A stretch of DNA of 47,965 nucleotides from Acidobacteriota bacterium (GCA_016789705.1 JAEUQR010000102.1:1-47965); one strand, 5' to 3'. Counted from the first letter of the stretch, positions 39,630 to 47,965 are shown. Notes: generated by a model from the letters alone, not told the origin. Numbers and translations are program-made.

Positions 39630-40832
39630 TCAGAGGATCGCGTCGGCCACCGCGCGGGCCAGCCACGGCGCCACCGAATACTTGCCGGTATCGACCGACA
39701 GATAGCGGCCGTGCCGCGTGAGCCCGATGCGGTCGCGGCGGTGCAGCGTCGAGGCCGGGTCGTCGAGGGCGCCGTGACCGGCCGCCACCACCCAGCCGCC
39801 GGCAACGTGCCGTGCCGCCGTCAGCGACGGCAGATCGGCCACGCCGTGCAGGAGGCCGCCGAGGTGCGCGATCACGTCGTCGGCGAGGCGCGCCGCGGCG
39901 GCGCCGTCAAGGGGCGGCACCGGTGGCAGCGAGGGGCCCGTGCCGTGGGCGAGCAGTCCCGTGTCGTACCACGACAGGTAGAGCGAGCGGCCGTCGTAGT
40001 TCTTGACGTCACCGAAGGGGCCCGTGGCGATGACGACGTTCGGTATCGTGACCGGCGTGGTCGTGTCGAGGAACACCGCGACGCGGTAGCGGTAACTCCA
40101 CGCCGGCGGCGGCGCGAGCCCCACCGCTGCGTCGAGGGCGACGCGGCCTTCCCACAGGGCGTTGACGACGGCGTCGAATGGTCCGTCGGCGCCGTCCGGC
40201 GTGACGATGGTGAGTGGCCCGTCGAATCCGGCCGGACCCATCGTGAGTCCGGTGACGCGCGTCGAGAGCCGCACGTCGATGCCGGGTTCGGCGGCCACGG
40301 CCGCGGCGAGCCGGTCGGCCACCCAGCGCGTCGAGACCGATCGCTCGGGCACGCGGAAGCCGGCCACGATCTCGTCGCGGTTCGCCAGCGCGTCGAGGGC
40401 GCCGGCCTCGACGCGTTCGACGCGGGCGTCCCGGAGCGGCTCCAGGTAGTGCGTGGCCGCCGGGTGTGTGGCAGCGAGCCGCGTGACCGCCTCGTAGTAG
40501 CGGTGGGCCGCGTCGGCGTCGACGACCGAACGGCGATGCACGAGGAACAGATCTCCGGCGGTGGCGATGGCCGGCGTCAGGCGCTGGACGATGAGCGACT
40601 CGATGAGCGGCCGGAAGGCGAGTCCGCCCGGCAGCAGGCGGTGTGCGGTGCGCAGCGACGGGTCGGCGGCGTACAGGTGCCCGAGGTGAATCTTCCCTTC
40701 GTTCCAGCGGCTGGCGCCGGCGCAGATCGCCGGTGCGGCATCGACCAGCGTGACGCGCGCGCCGCCACGGGCGAGGAAGAGCGCTGTCGAAACGCCCATG
40801 ATCCCGGCGCCAAGGACCGCCACGTGCTTCAC
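39630..40832 (-). CDS. FAD-dependent oxidoreductase (DAO/DadA fold)
   Basis: The 400-residue protein opens with a Rossmann FAD motif (HVAVLGAGIMGVSTALFLA, then VTLVDA) and continues as a D-amino-acid-oxidase-like fold, ending with DRIGLTRHGRYLSVDTGKYS. Substrates of this group are amines or hydroxy acids and cannot be told here. The GTG at 40832 is chosen because a TACAAT box ends 6 bases before it; an ATG at 40856 would add 8 residues that contain the box. Divergent from the glycosyltransferase gene. In many genomes such a gene next to a glycosyltransferase is part of surface-sugar loci; here the evidence is only adjacency. Confidence 0.8.
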   Translation of the reverse strand: MKHVAVLGAGIMGVSTALFLARGGARVTLVDAAPAICAGASRWNEGKIHLGHLYAADPSLRTAHRLLPGGLAFRPLIESLIVQRLTPAIATAGDLFLVHRRSVVDADAAHRYYEAVTRLAATHPAATHYLEPLRDARVERVEAGALDALANRDEIVAGFRVPERSVSTRWVADRLAAAVAAEPGIDVRLSTRVTGLTMGPAGFDGPLTIVTPDGADGPFDAVVNALWEGRVALDAAVGLAPPPAWSYRYRVAVFLDTTTPVTIPNVVIATGPFGDVKNYDGRSLYLSWYDTGLLAHGTGPSLPPVPPLDGAAAARLADDVIAHLGGLLHGVADLPSLTAARHVAGGWVVAAGHGALDDPASTLHRRDRIGLTRHGRYLSVDTGKYSVAPWLARAVADAIL

Positions 40833-40838
40833 GACGTG

Positions 40839-40844
40839 ATTGTA
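40839..40844 (-). promoter_or_regulatory. Candidate leaderless promoter box (TACAAT), overlapping a plus-strand box
   Basis: TACAAT on the minus strand ends 6 bases before the FAD-oxidoreductase GTG. The plus-strand TATGCT (40843-40848) for the glycosyltransferase overlaps it by two bases, so the two divergent promoters would compete. Confidence 0.4.
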
Positions 40845-40880
40845 TGCTGGAGGCATCGCGGGCTCACGCCGCGTCACGCC

Positions 40881-41843
40881 ATGTCATCGCCCCCCCGCGT
40901 CACCGTCATCATCGCGACGTTCAACCGCGCGCGCCTGCTCGCGCACGCCGTCGAAAGCGTGCGCCGCCAGACCCTGCGCGACTGGGAGCTCCTCGTCGTG
41001 GGCGATGCCTGCACGGACGACTCGGCGGCGGTCGTGGCCGCTGCCGGCGACCCGCGCGTGCAGTTCCTCAACCTGCCGGAGAACGCCGGCGAGCAGTCGG
41101 TGCCGAACAACGAAGGCCTGCGCCGCGCGCGCGGGCAGTGGGTGGCGTTCCTCAACCACGACGACATGTTCTTTCCCGATCACCTCGAGACGGCGCTCGC
41201 GCACCTCGACCGAGAGCGGGCGGATTTCGTGTGGTCGCCGCTGCTCGTCGCGTTGCCGCCGGGCGAGGACGCGGCAGCGGCCGCGACGTTCCGGCTGAGC
41301 GGCGTGCCCTTCAGCGCCGACTACGATCCGCGGATTTTCGTCTTCGCTTCCTCGTGGGTCTGCACGCGCGCGCTCGCGGACCGCGTCGGTCGGTGGCGGG
41401 CGGCGCGTGAGCTCTTCGTGTCGCCGTCGCAGGACTGGCTCTTCCGCGCCTGGCGCTGCGGCGCACGGATGCGCCTGCAGCCGCGGCCCACGGTGCTGGC
41501 GGTGCCGTCGAGCGCCCGTGCCGGCAGCTATCTGGACCGGGGCAGCGCCGAGCACGATCGCCTCGCCGCGGCGATGGGGGCCGACGCCGGCTTCCGTGCC
41601 GCCGCCCTCGCCGCGGCGGCGCTCACCGGCGAGCGTGAGGCCAACAGCTATCGCTTCGGCACGCGCTGGGGCGAGAGTCTGCGTGCGCTGGCGTTCCGGC
41701 CCGTGGCCGCCGCGGCCATGGCGCTCGGCGTCCATCCCCACGCGCCATTCGCTGCCCTGCGCTACGGCCGGCGCGGCAACCTCGTCAGCGCCATCCGGCG
41801 CCGGACAGGCCTGCCGGCACTTGATTCGCGACCGGCGCGCTGA
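40881..41843 (+). CDS. Glycosyltransferase family 2 protein
   Basis: The 320-residue protein has an N-terminal GT-A domain: RVTVIIATFNRARLLAHAVES, DWELLVVGDACTDDS, NEGLRRARGQWVAFLNHDD (nucleotide/metal-binding Asp-Asp) and a second acidic motif SPSQDWLFRAW. A weak hydrophobic stretch lies near the C-terminus (ALAFRPVAAAAMALGV). It transfers a sugar from a nucleotide donor to an unknown acceptor, probably for surface polysaccharide. No Shine-Dalgarno precedes the ATG. Its end meets the minus-strand DmpA-like gene, one base away. Confidence 0.88.
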   Translation: MSSPPRVTVIIATFNRARLLAHAVESVRRQTLRDWELLVVGDACTDDSAAVVAAAGDPRVQFLNLPENAGEQSVPNNEGLRRARGQWVAFLNHDDMFFPDHLETALAHLDRERADFVWSPLLVALPPGEDAAAAATFRLSGVPFSADYDPRIFVFASSWVCTRALADRVGRWRAARELFVSPSQDWLFRAWRCGARMRLQPRPTVLAVPSSARAGSYLDRGSAEHDRLAAAMGADAGFRAAALAAAALTGEREANSYRFGTRWGESLRALAFRPVAAAAMALGVHPHAPFAALRYGRRGNLVSAIRRRTGLPALDSRPAR

Positions 41844-41844
41844 A

Positions 41845-43017
41845 CTACGGCGCGAGCCGCCCGTACTTCGCGAGCAGCGCCCGCAGCTGGTCGTGCGGCA
41901 GCGCGTAGGCGGTGTGGTCGTCGATGCCGGTCATCGTCGTCGCGGCGACGAGCGCGTTCACGATCGCCTCTTCCGTGGCCTCGACGGTGGCGTCGAAGTA
42001 CGGCGTCAGGTCGCCGTTCGGCAGCCACGTGAGGGGCGTCGCGCCGGTCTCGGCGGCGGCGCCGGGATTGGCGGTGGAGAAGGCGATGAAGATGTCGCCC
42101 GAGCCGTTCGAGGCCGTGCCGCCGAGCCGCGCGATGCCCATCGGCACGCGGCGGGCCAGGCGTTCGAGCTGATGGGGCAGGAGCGGTGCCGTCGTCGCCA
42201 CGACGACGATGATCGAGCCGTCGCGGTCGGCCGGTGCCGGTGGTGTGCGCCGTCGCTCGGCCCCCGTGATCTCGCGGCCCACCGGCACGCCGGCGATCGT
42301 CAGGCGCTCACGCGTGCCGTAGTTGGCCTGCACGAGCACCCCGACGATATCGGGGCCGACGACGCGGCTGGCCGTCCCGATGCCGCCCTTGAAACCATGT
42401 GCGACCATGCCGGTGCCGCCGCCGACGTTGCCCTCCGTCACCGGGCCGCCGCGCGCCGCGGTCAGCGCCTCGAAGGTGTGCGCCTTCGTCACGTGCTGGC
42501 CCTGGCCGTCGTTCAGGAAGGCGTCCGACGTCTCGCCGACCACGGGCTGATGCCACGGGATCGGCGTCCGCAGCACCTCGTGAAAGTAGCTGTTCACGGC
42601 ATCGCGGACGACCCCCACCGAATAGGTGCCGGTGATCATGACCGGGCCGCCGAGCACGCCGCCCTCGACGACCCACGGCGCGCCCGTCATCTCGCCGAAG
42701 CCGTTGCCGGCGAACCACCCCGCGAAGACCGGCGACCAGCGCTTGCCGCGTGGCCAGATGGCGGTGACACCCGTGCGCACCGGGCCCTGGCCGACGACGA
42801 GCGCGCCGTCGCCGCGCACGATCGTCGTGTGGCCGACTTCCACGCCCGGCACGTCGGTGATGGCGTTGAGGGGACCGGGCGTTCCGGTGAAGGGCACGCC
42901 GAGGGCCCGGGCCCGCGGCGGTGTCTGCCCGCCGAGCGCGGCCGCCGTGCACAGTGCGCAGATCGCGCACAGAGCCCGGCCCCAACTGGCACCAATGCTG
43001 CGCAGGTCACGTGCCAT
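41845..43017 (-). CDS. P1-family (DmpA-like) peptidase, exported
   Basis: The 390-residue protein has a hydrophobic N-terminus (about 14-30), consistent with a signal peptide, and a DmpA/L-aminopeptidase-D-esterase domain: ITDVPGVEVGHTTI, GTYSVGVVRDAVN, EGNVGGGTGMVAHGFKGG and the self-cleavage/nucleophile region TASNGSGDIFIAF with Ser306. These Ntn-like enzymes cleave themselves before the nucleophile into two chains and remove N-terminal or beta-amino residues. It is the last gene of a three-gene peptidase operon, 13 bases after the zinc-ribbon gene. Confidence 0.9.
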   Translation of the reverse strand: MARDLRSIGASWGRALCAICALCTAAALGGQTPPRARALGVPFTGTPGPLNAITDVPGVEVGHTTIVRGDGALVVGQGPVRTGVTAIWPRGKRWSPVFAGWFAGNGFGEMTGAPWVVEGGVLGGPVMITGTYSVGVVRDAVNSYFHEVLRTPIPWHQPVVGETSDAFLNDGQGQHVTKAHTFEALTAARGGPVTEGNVGGGTGMVAHGFKGGIGTASRVVGPDIVGVLVQANYGTRERLTIAGVPVGREITGAERRRTPPAPADRDGSIIVVVATTAPLLPHQLERLARRVPMGIARLGGTASNGSGDIFIAFSTANPGAAAETGATPLTWLPNGDLTPYFDATVEATEEAIVNALVAATTMTGIDDHTAYALPHDQLRALLAKYGRLAP

Positions 43018-43030
43018 TGGGGGCCGGGTC

Positions 43031-43642
43031 CTAGTCGTTGGCGGCGCCGACGAAGCGGTCGTGCTCGTCGGCGAAGAGCACGTTGAAGCTCGTGAGCGAC
43101 CCGTAGCAGCCGGTGATGTAACTCTGGATCTTCAGCTTCTGGTCATCGGGCAGGTCCGAGGCATTCACCTGCTGCTCGAGCGTGCGCAGCCGGTTCCGCA
43201 GCATGACGATCTTGTGGAAGAACGTCTCGATCGGCCAGGTCTTCTCCTGCAGGCCCGGTTTGCCGGGTCGCAGCACGAACTCGCCGCCGCGCCACTTCTC
43301 GGCGGGCGCCGCCGGTGTGAGCCCGGTCTCCTCGCGAATGACGCGGCGGATCAGCGCTTCCAGGTTCACGCCGGTTGGATCACTCATGGCAGGCTCCGAG
43401 AGTTCGCGCGCGCTCACGAGCGGCAGGGCTGGTGGCGCGGCTGCGGGGGGGGCGGCCGGCGCAGCCGGCACCGCCGTGCGCCCACCGCCGCGGAAGTTGT
43501 GTTCGCTGCGGCAGAAATCGCACGTGACGCGCAGCGGCTGGCCGTGCCCATCCACCACCACGATCGTGTGGATGCGATCGGCGTGGCAGGCGCGGCAGAG
43601 GTCTTCGACCGTCTGTCCGGCCCGGTAGACGCGCGTGGACAT
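43031..43642 (-). CDS. Conserved hypothetical protein with N-terminal zinc ribbon
   Basis: The 203-residue cytoplasmic protein has two Cys pairs (CRAC at about 16-19 and CDFC at about 41-44) that form a likely zinc ribbon, followed by SEHNFRGG, a Pro/Ala linker (about 57-78) and a helical C-terminal domain (about 85-200) with KTWPIETFFHKIVMLRNRLR. I do not recognise a functional family; similar proteins seem typical of Acidobacteria. It lies 6 bases after the DPP III-like gene and 13 bases before the DmpA-like gene, so it is expressed with two exported peptidases, a link with no obvious explanation. Confidence 0.75.
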   Translation of the reverse strand: MSTRVYRAGQTVEDLCRACHADRIHTIVVVDGHGQPLRVTCDFCRSEHNFRGGGRTAVPAAPAAPPAAAPPALPLVSARELSEPAMSDPTGVNLEALIRRVIREETGLTPAAPAEKWRGGEFVLRPGKPGLQEKTWPIETFFHKIVMLRNRLRTLEQQVNASDLPDDQKLKIQSYITGCYGSLTSFNVLFADEHDRFVGAAND

Positions 43643-43648
43643 CGGCGT

Positions 43649-45688
43649 CTACTTCAGGCTGGCGCCGACCTTCGAGAACTCGAGCATCTGCGCCGCGAGA
43701 TCCATCGGGTAGCTGATCGTCACATCGGTGATGGCGCCCGAGGCGTCGGTGACCGCGGTCAGCTTCGGCATGACGAAGCCCGAGTACGACGGCAGCTTCA
43801 GCCGATCGACCCGCGCCACCACCTCGTCGCGCAGCTTCGGGTCGAAGTGCACGCCGTAGGTCTCGAAGAGGGCCTTCGCCGCCGCGTAGTCGCCCGTGCC
43901 CTTGATGCGCTGCACCTCGCCGAGCAGCCGGCCCACGCCCTCGCGAAAGGCCTTCGCATCGATCATCACGTAGAACGTCTTGCCGTCGCGCTGACGCGTC
44001 TCGATCGCCTTCGTGTTGGCCATCAGCCACCGCACGATCATCTGGCGGTTGCGCATGTGGTCCTCTTCGATCTGCGTGCCCTGCCGCATGCGGCGCAGCT
44101 GCACGAGCGCGTTCTTGGCGTAGCTCTCGTACTCGGCCTGCACGATCTCGGTCTGGTCTTCGGCCTTCAGGATGCCGAGCTCGGCCAGCTTCGGATCGGC
44201 GAGGAAATACAGGCCGACGAGATCGGCGCGGCCTTCCTCGAGCGCCGAGTACTGCTCCTTGAGGAGCGTCGCCGGATTGCCGCCGACCTTGTCGGACACC
44301 TTGCCCGAGGCGTGGCCGATGACTTCGTGCATGTTGGTGTGGAGCTCACCGGCAAAGGCGCTCCACTTGTCGGCGCGCGCCATCTCCTCCGGCGCCCAGG
44401 CGAACTCCCGGCGGAATTCCGGCACCGTGGACTTGTCGTAGGCCTCGGTCACGTTCGAGAGCGACACCGACTTGCTGCCGTGTTCCTCGCGCACCTTCTG
44501 GTCGTTCGGCAGGTTGATGCCCACCGGGGTGACCGGTCCCGAGTCGCCGGTTTCGACGACCACGTCGATGGCGGTGGCGGTGATGCCCTTCACGCCGGCC
44601 TTGCGGAACTCGGGCGCCCACGGCATGCGGTCTTCGAACCACTGCGCGTTCGAGGCCAGCTTCTCGATGTCCACCGTCTTCTGCCGGTTGACGTAGTAGA
44701 CGAGTGCTTCCCACGAGCCCTTCACGCCGCGGGCGTCGAGGTACACCTCGATGAAGCCGTTGATCGTGTCGACCGGCGACGCTTTGTCGTTCACCCACGC
44801 GATGTCGTAGGCCTTGCGGTCGGCGTCTTCGCCCGTGCGATACCACTGCACGAGCTTCGCGAGCGCCTCCTTCATCGTCGGGGTGGCGAAGGCCTGCGCG
44901 GCTTCGAGGTGGCCGATGATGGCGCGGATCTGGGCGTCGTAGCGGCCGCCCACCTTGTAGACCTCCTCGACGAGCCGACCGTTCTCTTTCACCAGGCGGG
45001 AGTTGAGGCCGTAGCGTTCGGTGAAGCCCTTCAGATCCGCCATCGAGACGCCGCGGTAGAGGTTGTTGGCGCTCGCCTGCAGGATGTCCTTTCCGCCATC
45101 AGGCGTCTTCTGCGTGACCATCGGATCGACCGTGGCGTCGAAGAAGAGCGGTCGCATGCGCGTCAGCATCTGGTCGAGCGACTCCCCGGCGTTGGTCGCG
45201 AAGGTGGCGCCGTTCTTCGCCGCCTGCGCCGCCGCGGCGGCGAACGCCTCGGGCGTGCAGGTGAGGACGAACTTGCGGGCCGTGAGGTTGTTGTATGGCC
45301 CGGAGTTGAGCCACAGCAGTTTCGTGTAGCGCGTGATCTCGGCGAGTGTTGCCGGGTCGATGCCGGCGCCGCGCGTCACGATCTGTTCGACCACGCCGCG
45401 CATCGCGAGCCCATGCTGGTAGCGCTGGTCCCAGTAGATGTCGCGCCCGGCGATGGCCGCCTGTGTCAGGTGATACACGAGCCGCTTCTCGTTGAGCGGC
45501 AGGTCCCGGAAGCCGTCGGCATAGAGCTGCACGACGGCGGCGTCGTCCACCCGTTCGAGCAGATAGGTGCGGGCGGCGGGCGCGGCGGCGGCCGGCGCGG
45601 GTGCCGGCGGCGCGGGCGTTTCCGCCGGCGACGAACAGCCGGCAAGGGCGGTGGCGAGCGAGGCGGCGAGAGCCAGACGGATACGCAT
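43649..45688 (-). CDS. Dipeptidyl-peptidase III-like (M49) lipoprotein
   Basis: The 679-residue protein starts with a lipoprotein signal: positively charged N-terminus, hydrophobic core and lipobox LAGC followed by SSPAETP. The catalytic zinc motif HEVIGH (His454, Glu455, His459) and the downstream EEGRADLVGLY glutamate ligand segment identify peptidase family M49, which removes N-terminal dipeptides. An exported, membrane-anchored form is expected here. The ATG at 45688 is chosen over 45706 because a TACACT box ends 6 bases before it and the signal peptide begins there. First gene of an operon with the zinc-ribbon and DmpA-like genes. Confidence 0.88.
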   Translation of the reverse strand: MRIRLALAASLATALAGCSSPAETPAPPAPAPAAAAPAARTYLLERVDDAAVVQLYADGFRDLPLNEKRLVYHLTQAAIAGRDIYWDQRYQHGLAMRGVVEQIVTRGAGIDPATLAEITRYTKLLWLNSGPYNNLTARKFVLTCTPEAFAAAAAQAAKNGATFATNAGESLDQMLTRMRPLFFDATVDPMVTQKTPDGGKDILQASANNLYRGVSMADLKGFTERYGLNSRLVKENGRLVEEVYKVGGRYDAQIRAIIGHLEAAQAFATPTMKEALAKLVQWYRTGEDADRKAYDIAWVNDKASPVDTINGFIEVYLDARGVKGSWEALVYYVNRQKTVDIEKLASNAQWFEDRMPWAPEFRKAGVKGITATAIDVVVETGDSGPVTPVGINLPNDQKVREEHGSKSVSLSNVTEAYDKSTVPEFRREFAWAPEEMARADKWSAFAGELHTNMHEVIGHASGKVSDKVGGNPATLLKEQYSALEEGRADLVGLYFLADPKLAELGILKAEDQTEIVQAEYESYAKNALVQLRRMRQGTQIEEDHMRNRQMIVRWLMANTKAIETRQRDGKTFYVMIDAKAFREGVGRLLGEVQRIKGTGDYAAAKALFETYGVHFDPKLRDEVVARVDRLKLPSYSGFVMPKLTAVTDASGAITDVTISYPMDLAAQMLEFSKVGASLK

Positions 45689-45694
45689 CCGGCG

Positions 45695-45700
45695 AGTGTA
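45695..45700 (-). promoter_or_regulatory. Candidate leaderless promoter box (TACACT)
   Basis: TACACT on the minus strand ends exactly 6 bases before the ATG of the M49 lipoprotein gene, in the only AT-richer spot of that gap (GTTTACACT). No ribosome-binding site is present. Confidence 0.45.
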
Positions 45701-45759
45701 AACCACCGTCCGGGTGGCCGGCGACGGCGCGCGGAGGTGAGAGGTGGACGGCGCCGGCG

Positions 45760-46362
45760 TCAGGCGCGGGCGCCGAGCGGCGCCGCGGTGCGGCCCGACC
45801 AGCGTCCGGTGTCATCGACGTGCAGGCCGAACTGATCGAGCACGCGCATCACCGTGTGGTCCACGATCTCGTCCACGGACGTCGGGCGGTGGTAGAAGGC
45901 CGGCACCGGCGGGAACATCACGACGCCCATGCGCGAGAGCCGCAGCATGTGGTCGAGATGGATGTCGTTCAGCGGCGCTTCGCGCGGCAGCAGCACGAGC
46001 CGGCGCCGTTCCTTGAGCACGACATCGGCGGCGCGGTGCACGAGCGTCGTGGCATTGCCGGTGGCAATCGCCGCCAGCGTGCGCATGCTGCAGGGCGCCA
46101 CCACCATGCCGCGCGTGAGGAAGCTGCCGCTCGAAATCGCGGCGCCGAAGTCGTCGGGGCTGTGCGCCGTGGTGGCGAGCCGCTTCACGCCTTCGACCGT
46201 GTAGTCGGTCTCCTGGAGCATCGTCTGGATCGCCCACTTGCTCATCACGAGATGCGAGGGCACGCCGGCGTCACGCAGGCGTTCGAGCATGCGGACGCCG
46301 TACACGATGCCGGTGGCGCCGGTGATGGCGACGACGAGTGGGGCCGAAGACGCGGTGGACAT
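45760..46362 (-). CDS. ubiX: UbiX/Pad1-type flavin prenyltransferase
   Basis: The 200-residue flavoprotein has the N-terminal ITGATGIVYGVRMLERL motif, SGSFLTRGMVVAPCSMRTLAAIA in the FMN site, and RLVLLPREAPLNDIHLDHMLRL with the conserved Arg and Glu. UbiX makes prenylated FMN, the cofactor of UbiD-type decarboxylases used in ubiquinone or aromatic-acid metabolism. No ubiD is visible in the window. It lies 18 bases after the TctA gene and may be co-transcribed, though a TACACT box (46383-46388, minus strand) could give it its own promoter. Confidence 0.92.
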   Translation of the reverse strand: MSTASSAPLVVAITGATGIVYGVRMLERLRDAGVPSHLVMSKWAIQTMLQETDYTVEGVKRLATTAHSPDDFGAAISSGSFLTRGMVVAPCSMRTLAAIATGNATTLVHRAADVVLKERRRLVLLPREAPLNDIHLDHMLRLSRMGVVMFPPVPAFYHRPTSVDEIVDHTVMRVLDQFGLHVDDTGRWSGRTAAPLGARA

Positions 46363-46380
46363 GGGGCGCGGGCTCTCGGG

Positions 46381-47901
46381 CTAGTGTAGCCCTGTCCCTT
46401 GGACGCCGGCCGTGCGACGGCGGTCCCGGCGCCACGCCTGCCAGAGCGGCGGCGCGGCGAGCAGGAGTGCGCAAACGGCGACGAGCAGCGCGGCGAGCGG
46501 CCGGGTGACGAGGGCCGCCCAGCCGCCGTCGCCGACGGCGAGCGCGCGGCGCAGGTGCATGTCGGCGGCCGGCCCGAGCATGAAGCCGATCATCACCGGC
46601 GCGAGCGGACACGCCAGCCGCCGCAGCACGAAGCCGCCGAGGCCGATGGCCGCCAGGGCCACGATGTCGCCGGCCGCCCGATGCACGCTCCACGCGCCCA
46701 CGGTCGCCACGACGAGGATGCCGCCGTACAGCCACGGCGCCGGAATCCGCAGCAGCTGCACCCACAGGCGCACGAGTGGCAGGTTCAGCACGAGCAGCAG
46801 CACGTTGCCCACGTACAGACTCGCGAGCAGCGTCCACACGAACCGCGGTTCACGCTCGAAGAGCAGGGGGCCGGCCTGCAGGCCGAACTGCTGGAACGCG
46901 GCCAGCAGCACGGCGGCGGTGGCCGACGCCGGCAGGCCGAGCGCGAGCAGCGGCACGAGGGTGCCGGCAGCCGACGCGTTGTTCGCGGCCTCCGGTCCGG
47001 CCACACCTTCGATGGCGCCCTGGCCGAACTCGTCGGGACGCGGCGATAGACGTTTCTCCACGGCGTACGACAGCAGCGTGGGCAGCTCGGCGCCGCCGGC
47101 CGGCAGCGCGCCGAGCGGAAAGCCGATGGCCGTGCCGCGCAGCCAGGGTCTCCACGAGCGTGCCCAGTCGTCACGGGTCATCCACCGCGTGCGCTCGAGC
47201 GGCAGCACGGAATGGCCCTGCGGCGGGCCGGCCGCGAGCGCCAGCGCCTCGCCCACGGCGAAGAGCCCGATGGCGACGATCGTGGGGTCGAGGCCGTCGA
47301 GCAGATAGGGGACGCCGAGCGTGAGGCGCGCCTCGCCGCTCAGCCGGTCGATGCCCGCGAGCCCCAGCACGACGCCGGTAAAGAGACTGAGCAGGCCGGC
47401 GGTGCGCGAGTCGCCGAGCAGCGTGGAGGTGGCGATGAAGGCGAGCACGATGAGCCAGAAGTACTCGGCTGGGCCGAAGGCGAGCGCCACGCGCACCATG
47501 AGCGGCGCGCTCACGGTGAGCAGCAGTGTGCCGAGCGTGCCGGCGATGAAGCTGCCGATGGCGGCGGTGGCCAGCGCCGCACCGGCGCGGCCGCGGCGAG
47601 CCATCTGGTGGCCCTCGAGCGCGGTCACGATCGTGGAGCTCTCGCCCGGCGTGTTCAGCAGAATCGAGGTGGTCGAGCCGCCGTACATGCCGCCGTAGTA
47701 GATGCCCGCGAACATGATGAGCGAGGCGGTCGGGTCGAACTGGTAGGTGACCGGCAGGAGCAGGGCGACGGTGAGCGCGGGCCCGATGCCCGGCAGCACG
47801 CCGACCGCGGTGCCCAGGGTGACGCCGATCAACGCATAGAGCAGGTTGACCGGCTGCAGCGCCCCGGCGAGGCCGTGGGCGAGAAGGCCGAAGGTGTCCA
47901 T
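46381..47901 (-). CDS. Tripartite tricarboxylate transporter large permease, TctA family
   Basis: The 506-residue membrane protein has about eleven hydrophobic segments and the TctA hallmark [20 protein letters not shown] near residue 70, followed by [17 protein letters not shown] and, later, [20 protein letters not shown]. TctA works with the small membrane protein TctB and a periplasmic TctC/Bug binding protein to import citrate-like or other carboxylates. The TctB-like gene ends 10 bases upstream; a TctC gene would lie beyond the window. Confidence 0.93.
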   Translation of the reverse strand: MDTFGLLAHGLAGALQPVNLLYALIGVTLGTAVGVLPGIGPALTVALLLPVTYQFDPTASLIMFAGIYYGGMYGGSTTSILLNTPGESSTIVTALEGHQMARRGRAGAALATAAIGSFIAGTLGTLLLTVSAPLMVRVALAFGPAEYFWLIVLAFIATSTLLGDSRTAGLLSLFTGVVLGLAGIDRLSGEARLTLGVPYLLDGLDPTIVAIGLFAVGEALALAAGPPQGHSVLPLERTRWMTRDDWARSWRPWLRGTAIGFPLGALPAGGAELPTLLSYAVEKRLSPRPDEFGQGAIEGVAGPEAANNASAAGTLVPLLALGLPASATAAVLLAAFQQFGLQAGPLLFEREPRFVWTLLASLYVGNVLLLVLNLPLVRLWVQLLRIPAPWLYGGILVVATVGAWSVHRAAGDIVALAAIGLGGFVLRRLACPLAPVMIGFMLGPAADMHLRRALAVGDGGWAALVTRPLAALLVAVCALLLAAPPLWQAWRRDRRRTAGVQGTGLH

Positions 47902-47911
47902 TTCGCGTGCC

Positions 47912-47965
47912 TCAGAGGAAGAGATGCTCGAGCGGCCCGCCCGGCAGCGACAGGTTGAGAAGCCC
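47912..47965 (-). CDS. C-terminus of a probable TctB-like protein (partial)
   Basis: Only 17 codons and a TGA are visible before the window ends; the residues are [17 protein letters not shown]. Position directly before a TctA permease, same strand, and a Leu/Pro-rich final stretch fit the small TctB subunit. The assignment rests mostly on context. Confidence 0.5.
   Translation of the reverse strand, partial: GLLNLSLPGGPLEHLFL

Noticed and set aside
42626..45835. A 1069-codon plus-strand open frame
   Set aside because: Antisense to the DPP III-like, zinc-ribbon and DmpA-like genes, with composition typical of shadow frames.
1..47965. CRISPR arrays, rRNA genes, insertion sequences, toxin-antitoxin pairs, origin-like repeats
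   Set aside because: None was found by reading both strands; the only clear repeats are the three diverged cassettes, hairpins and short promoter repeats.

Overview
This window is about 48 kb of very GC-rich, gene-dense chromosome. The combination of several DUF1592-type cytochrome proteins, DUF1552 proteins, secreted ankyrin proteins, a NapC-like multihaem cytochrome and a conserved zinc-ribbon protein fits Acidobacteriota, most likely a Vicinamibacteria/Luteitalea-like member. This is inferred from gene content only; no rRNA is present. I see no insertion sequence, phage gene, CRISPR array or origin. No gap between genes exceeds about 300 bases; the largest are the divergent promoter gaps at 1661-1895 and 36241-36432.

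Layout. 1-129 is the tail of an unknown gene. 139-1660 (minus) is a small operon of a secreted DUF1554-like lectin-fold protein and a secreted double-VOC protein. 1896-7592 (plus) is cassette 1: a DUF1592-family dihaem-type protein, a Tat-exported DUF1552 protein and a secreted ankyrin protein, closed by a strong hairpin. 7741-9424 (minus) is a monohaem cytochrome c plus a hexahaem NapC-like membrane cytochrome. 9556-12134 (minus) is a bigR-like sulfide/persulfide operon: TSUP transporter, MBL-rhodanese persulfide dioxygenase and ArsR regulator. 12317-18126 (minus) is cassette 2 with the same gene order. 18289-23318 holds a conserved unknown, a YbiT-like ABC-F ATPase, and an MFS/YcaQ-like/ArfB-like run. 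23354-28649 holds an RluA-like protein, a DUF1028/PEBP pair, a DsbD-like reductase and a secreted kinase-fold protein. 28773-34490 (plus) is cassette 3. 34551-47965 is housekeeping and metabolic: FMN reductase, TPR-DUF2914 protein, a small hydrolase, an RsmH-type methyltransferase, tRNA-Arg(TCT), nitronate monooxygenase, FAD oxidoreductase, a glycosyltransferase, a peptidase operon (DPP III-like lipoprotein, zinc-ribbon protein, DmpA-like), a UbiX-like flavoprotein and a TctA/TctB transporter.

The main point of interest is the cassette present three times in 33 kb, always in the order DUF1592, DUF1552, ankyrin, once in inverted orientation. All nine proteins carry export signals. Each DUF1592 protein has two CxxCH motifs. 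Each DUF1552 protein has an invariant His/Asp/Cys constellation. Each ankyrin protein ends in the same Cys-Val-Ser-Cys tail. This looks like an exported redox or metal-centre assembly of unknown substrate, surrounded by other periplasmic redox genes. Its function is not established and is not claimed here.

A second theme is transcription: many first genes have a TAnnnT or ATAAT box only 6-11 bases before the start codon and no Shine-Dalgarno sequence, which suggests leaderless or very short-leader mRNAs. Genes inside operons, by contrast, have clear GGAGG-type sites.
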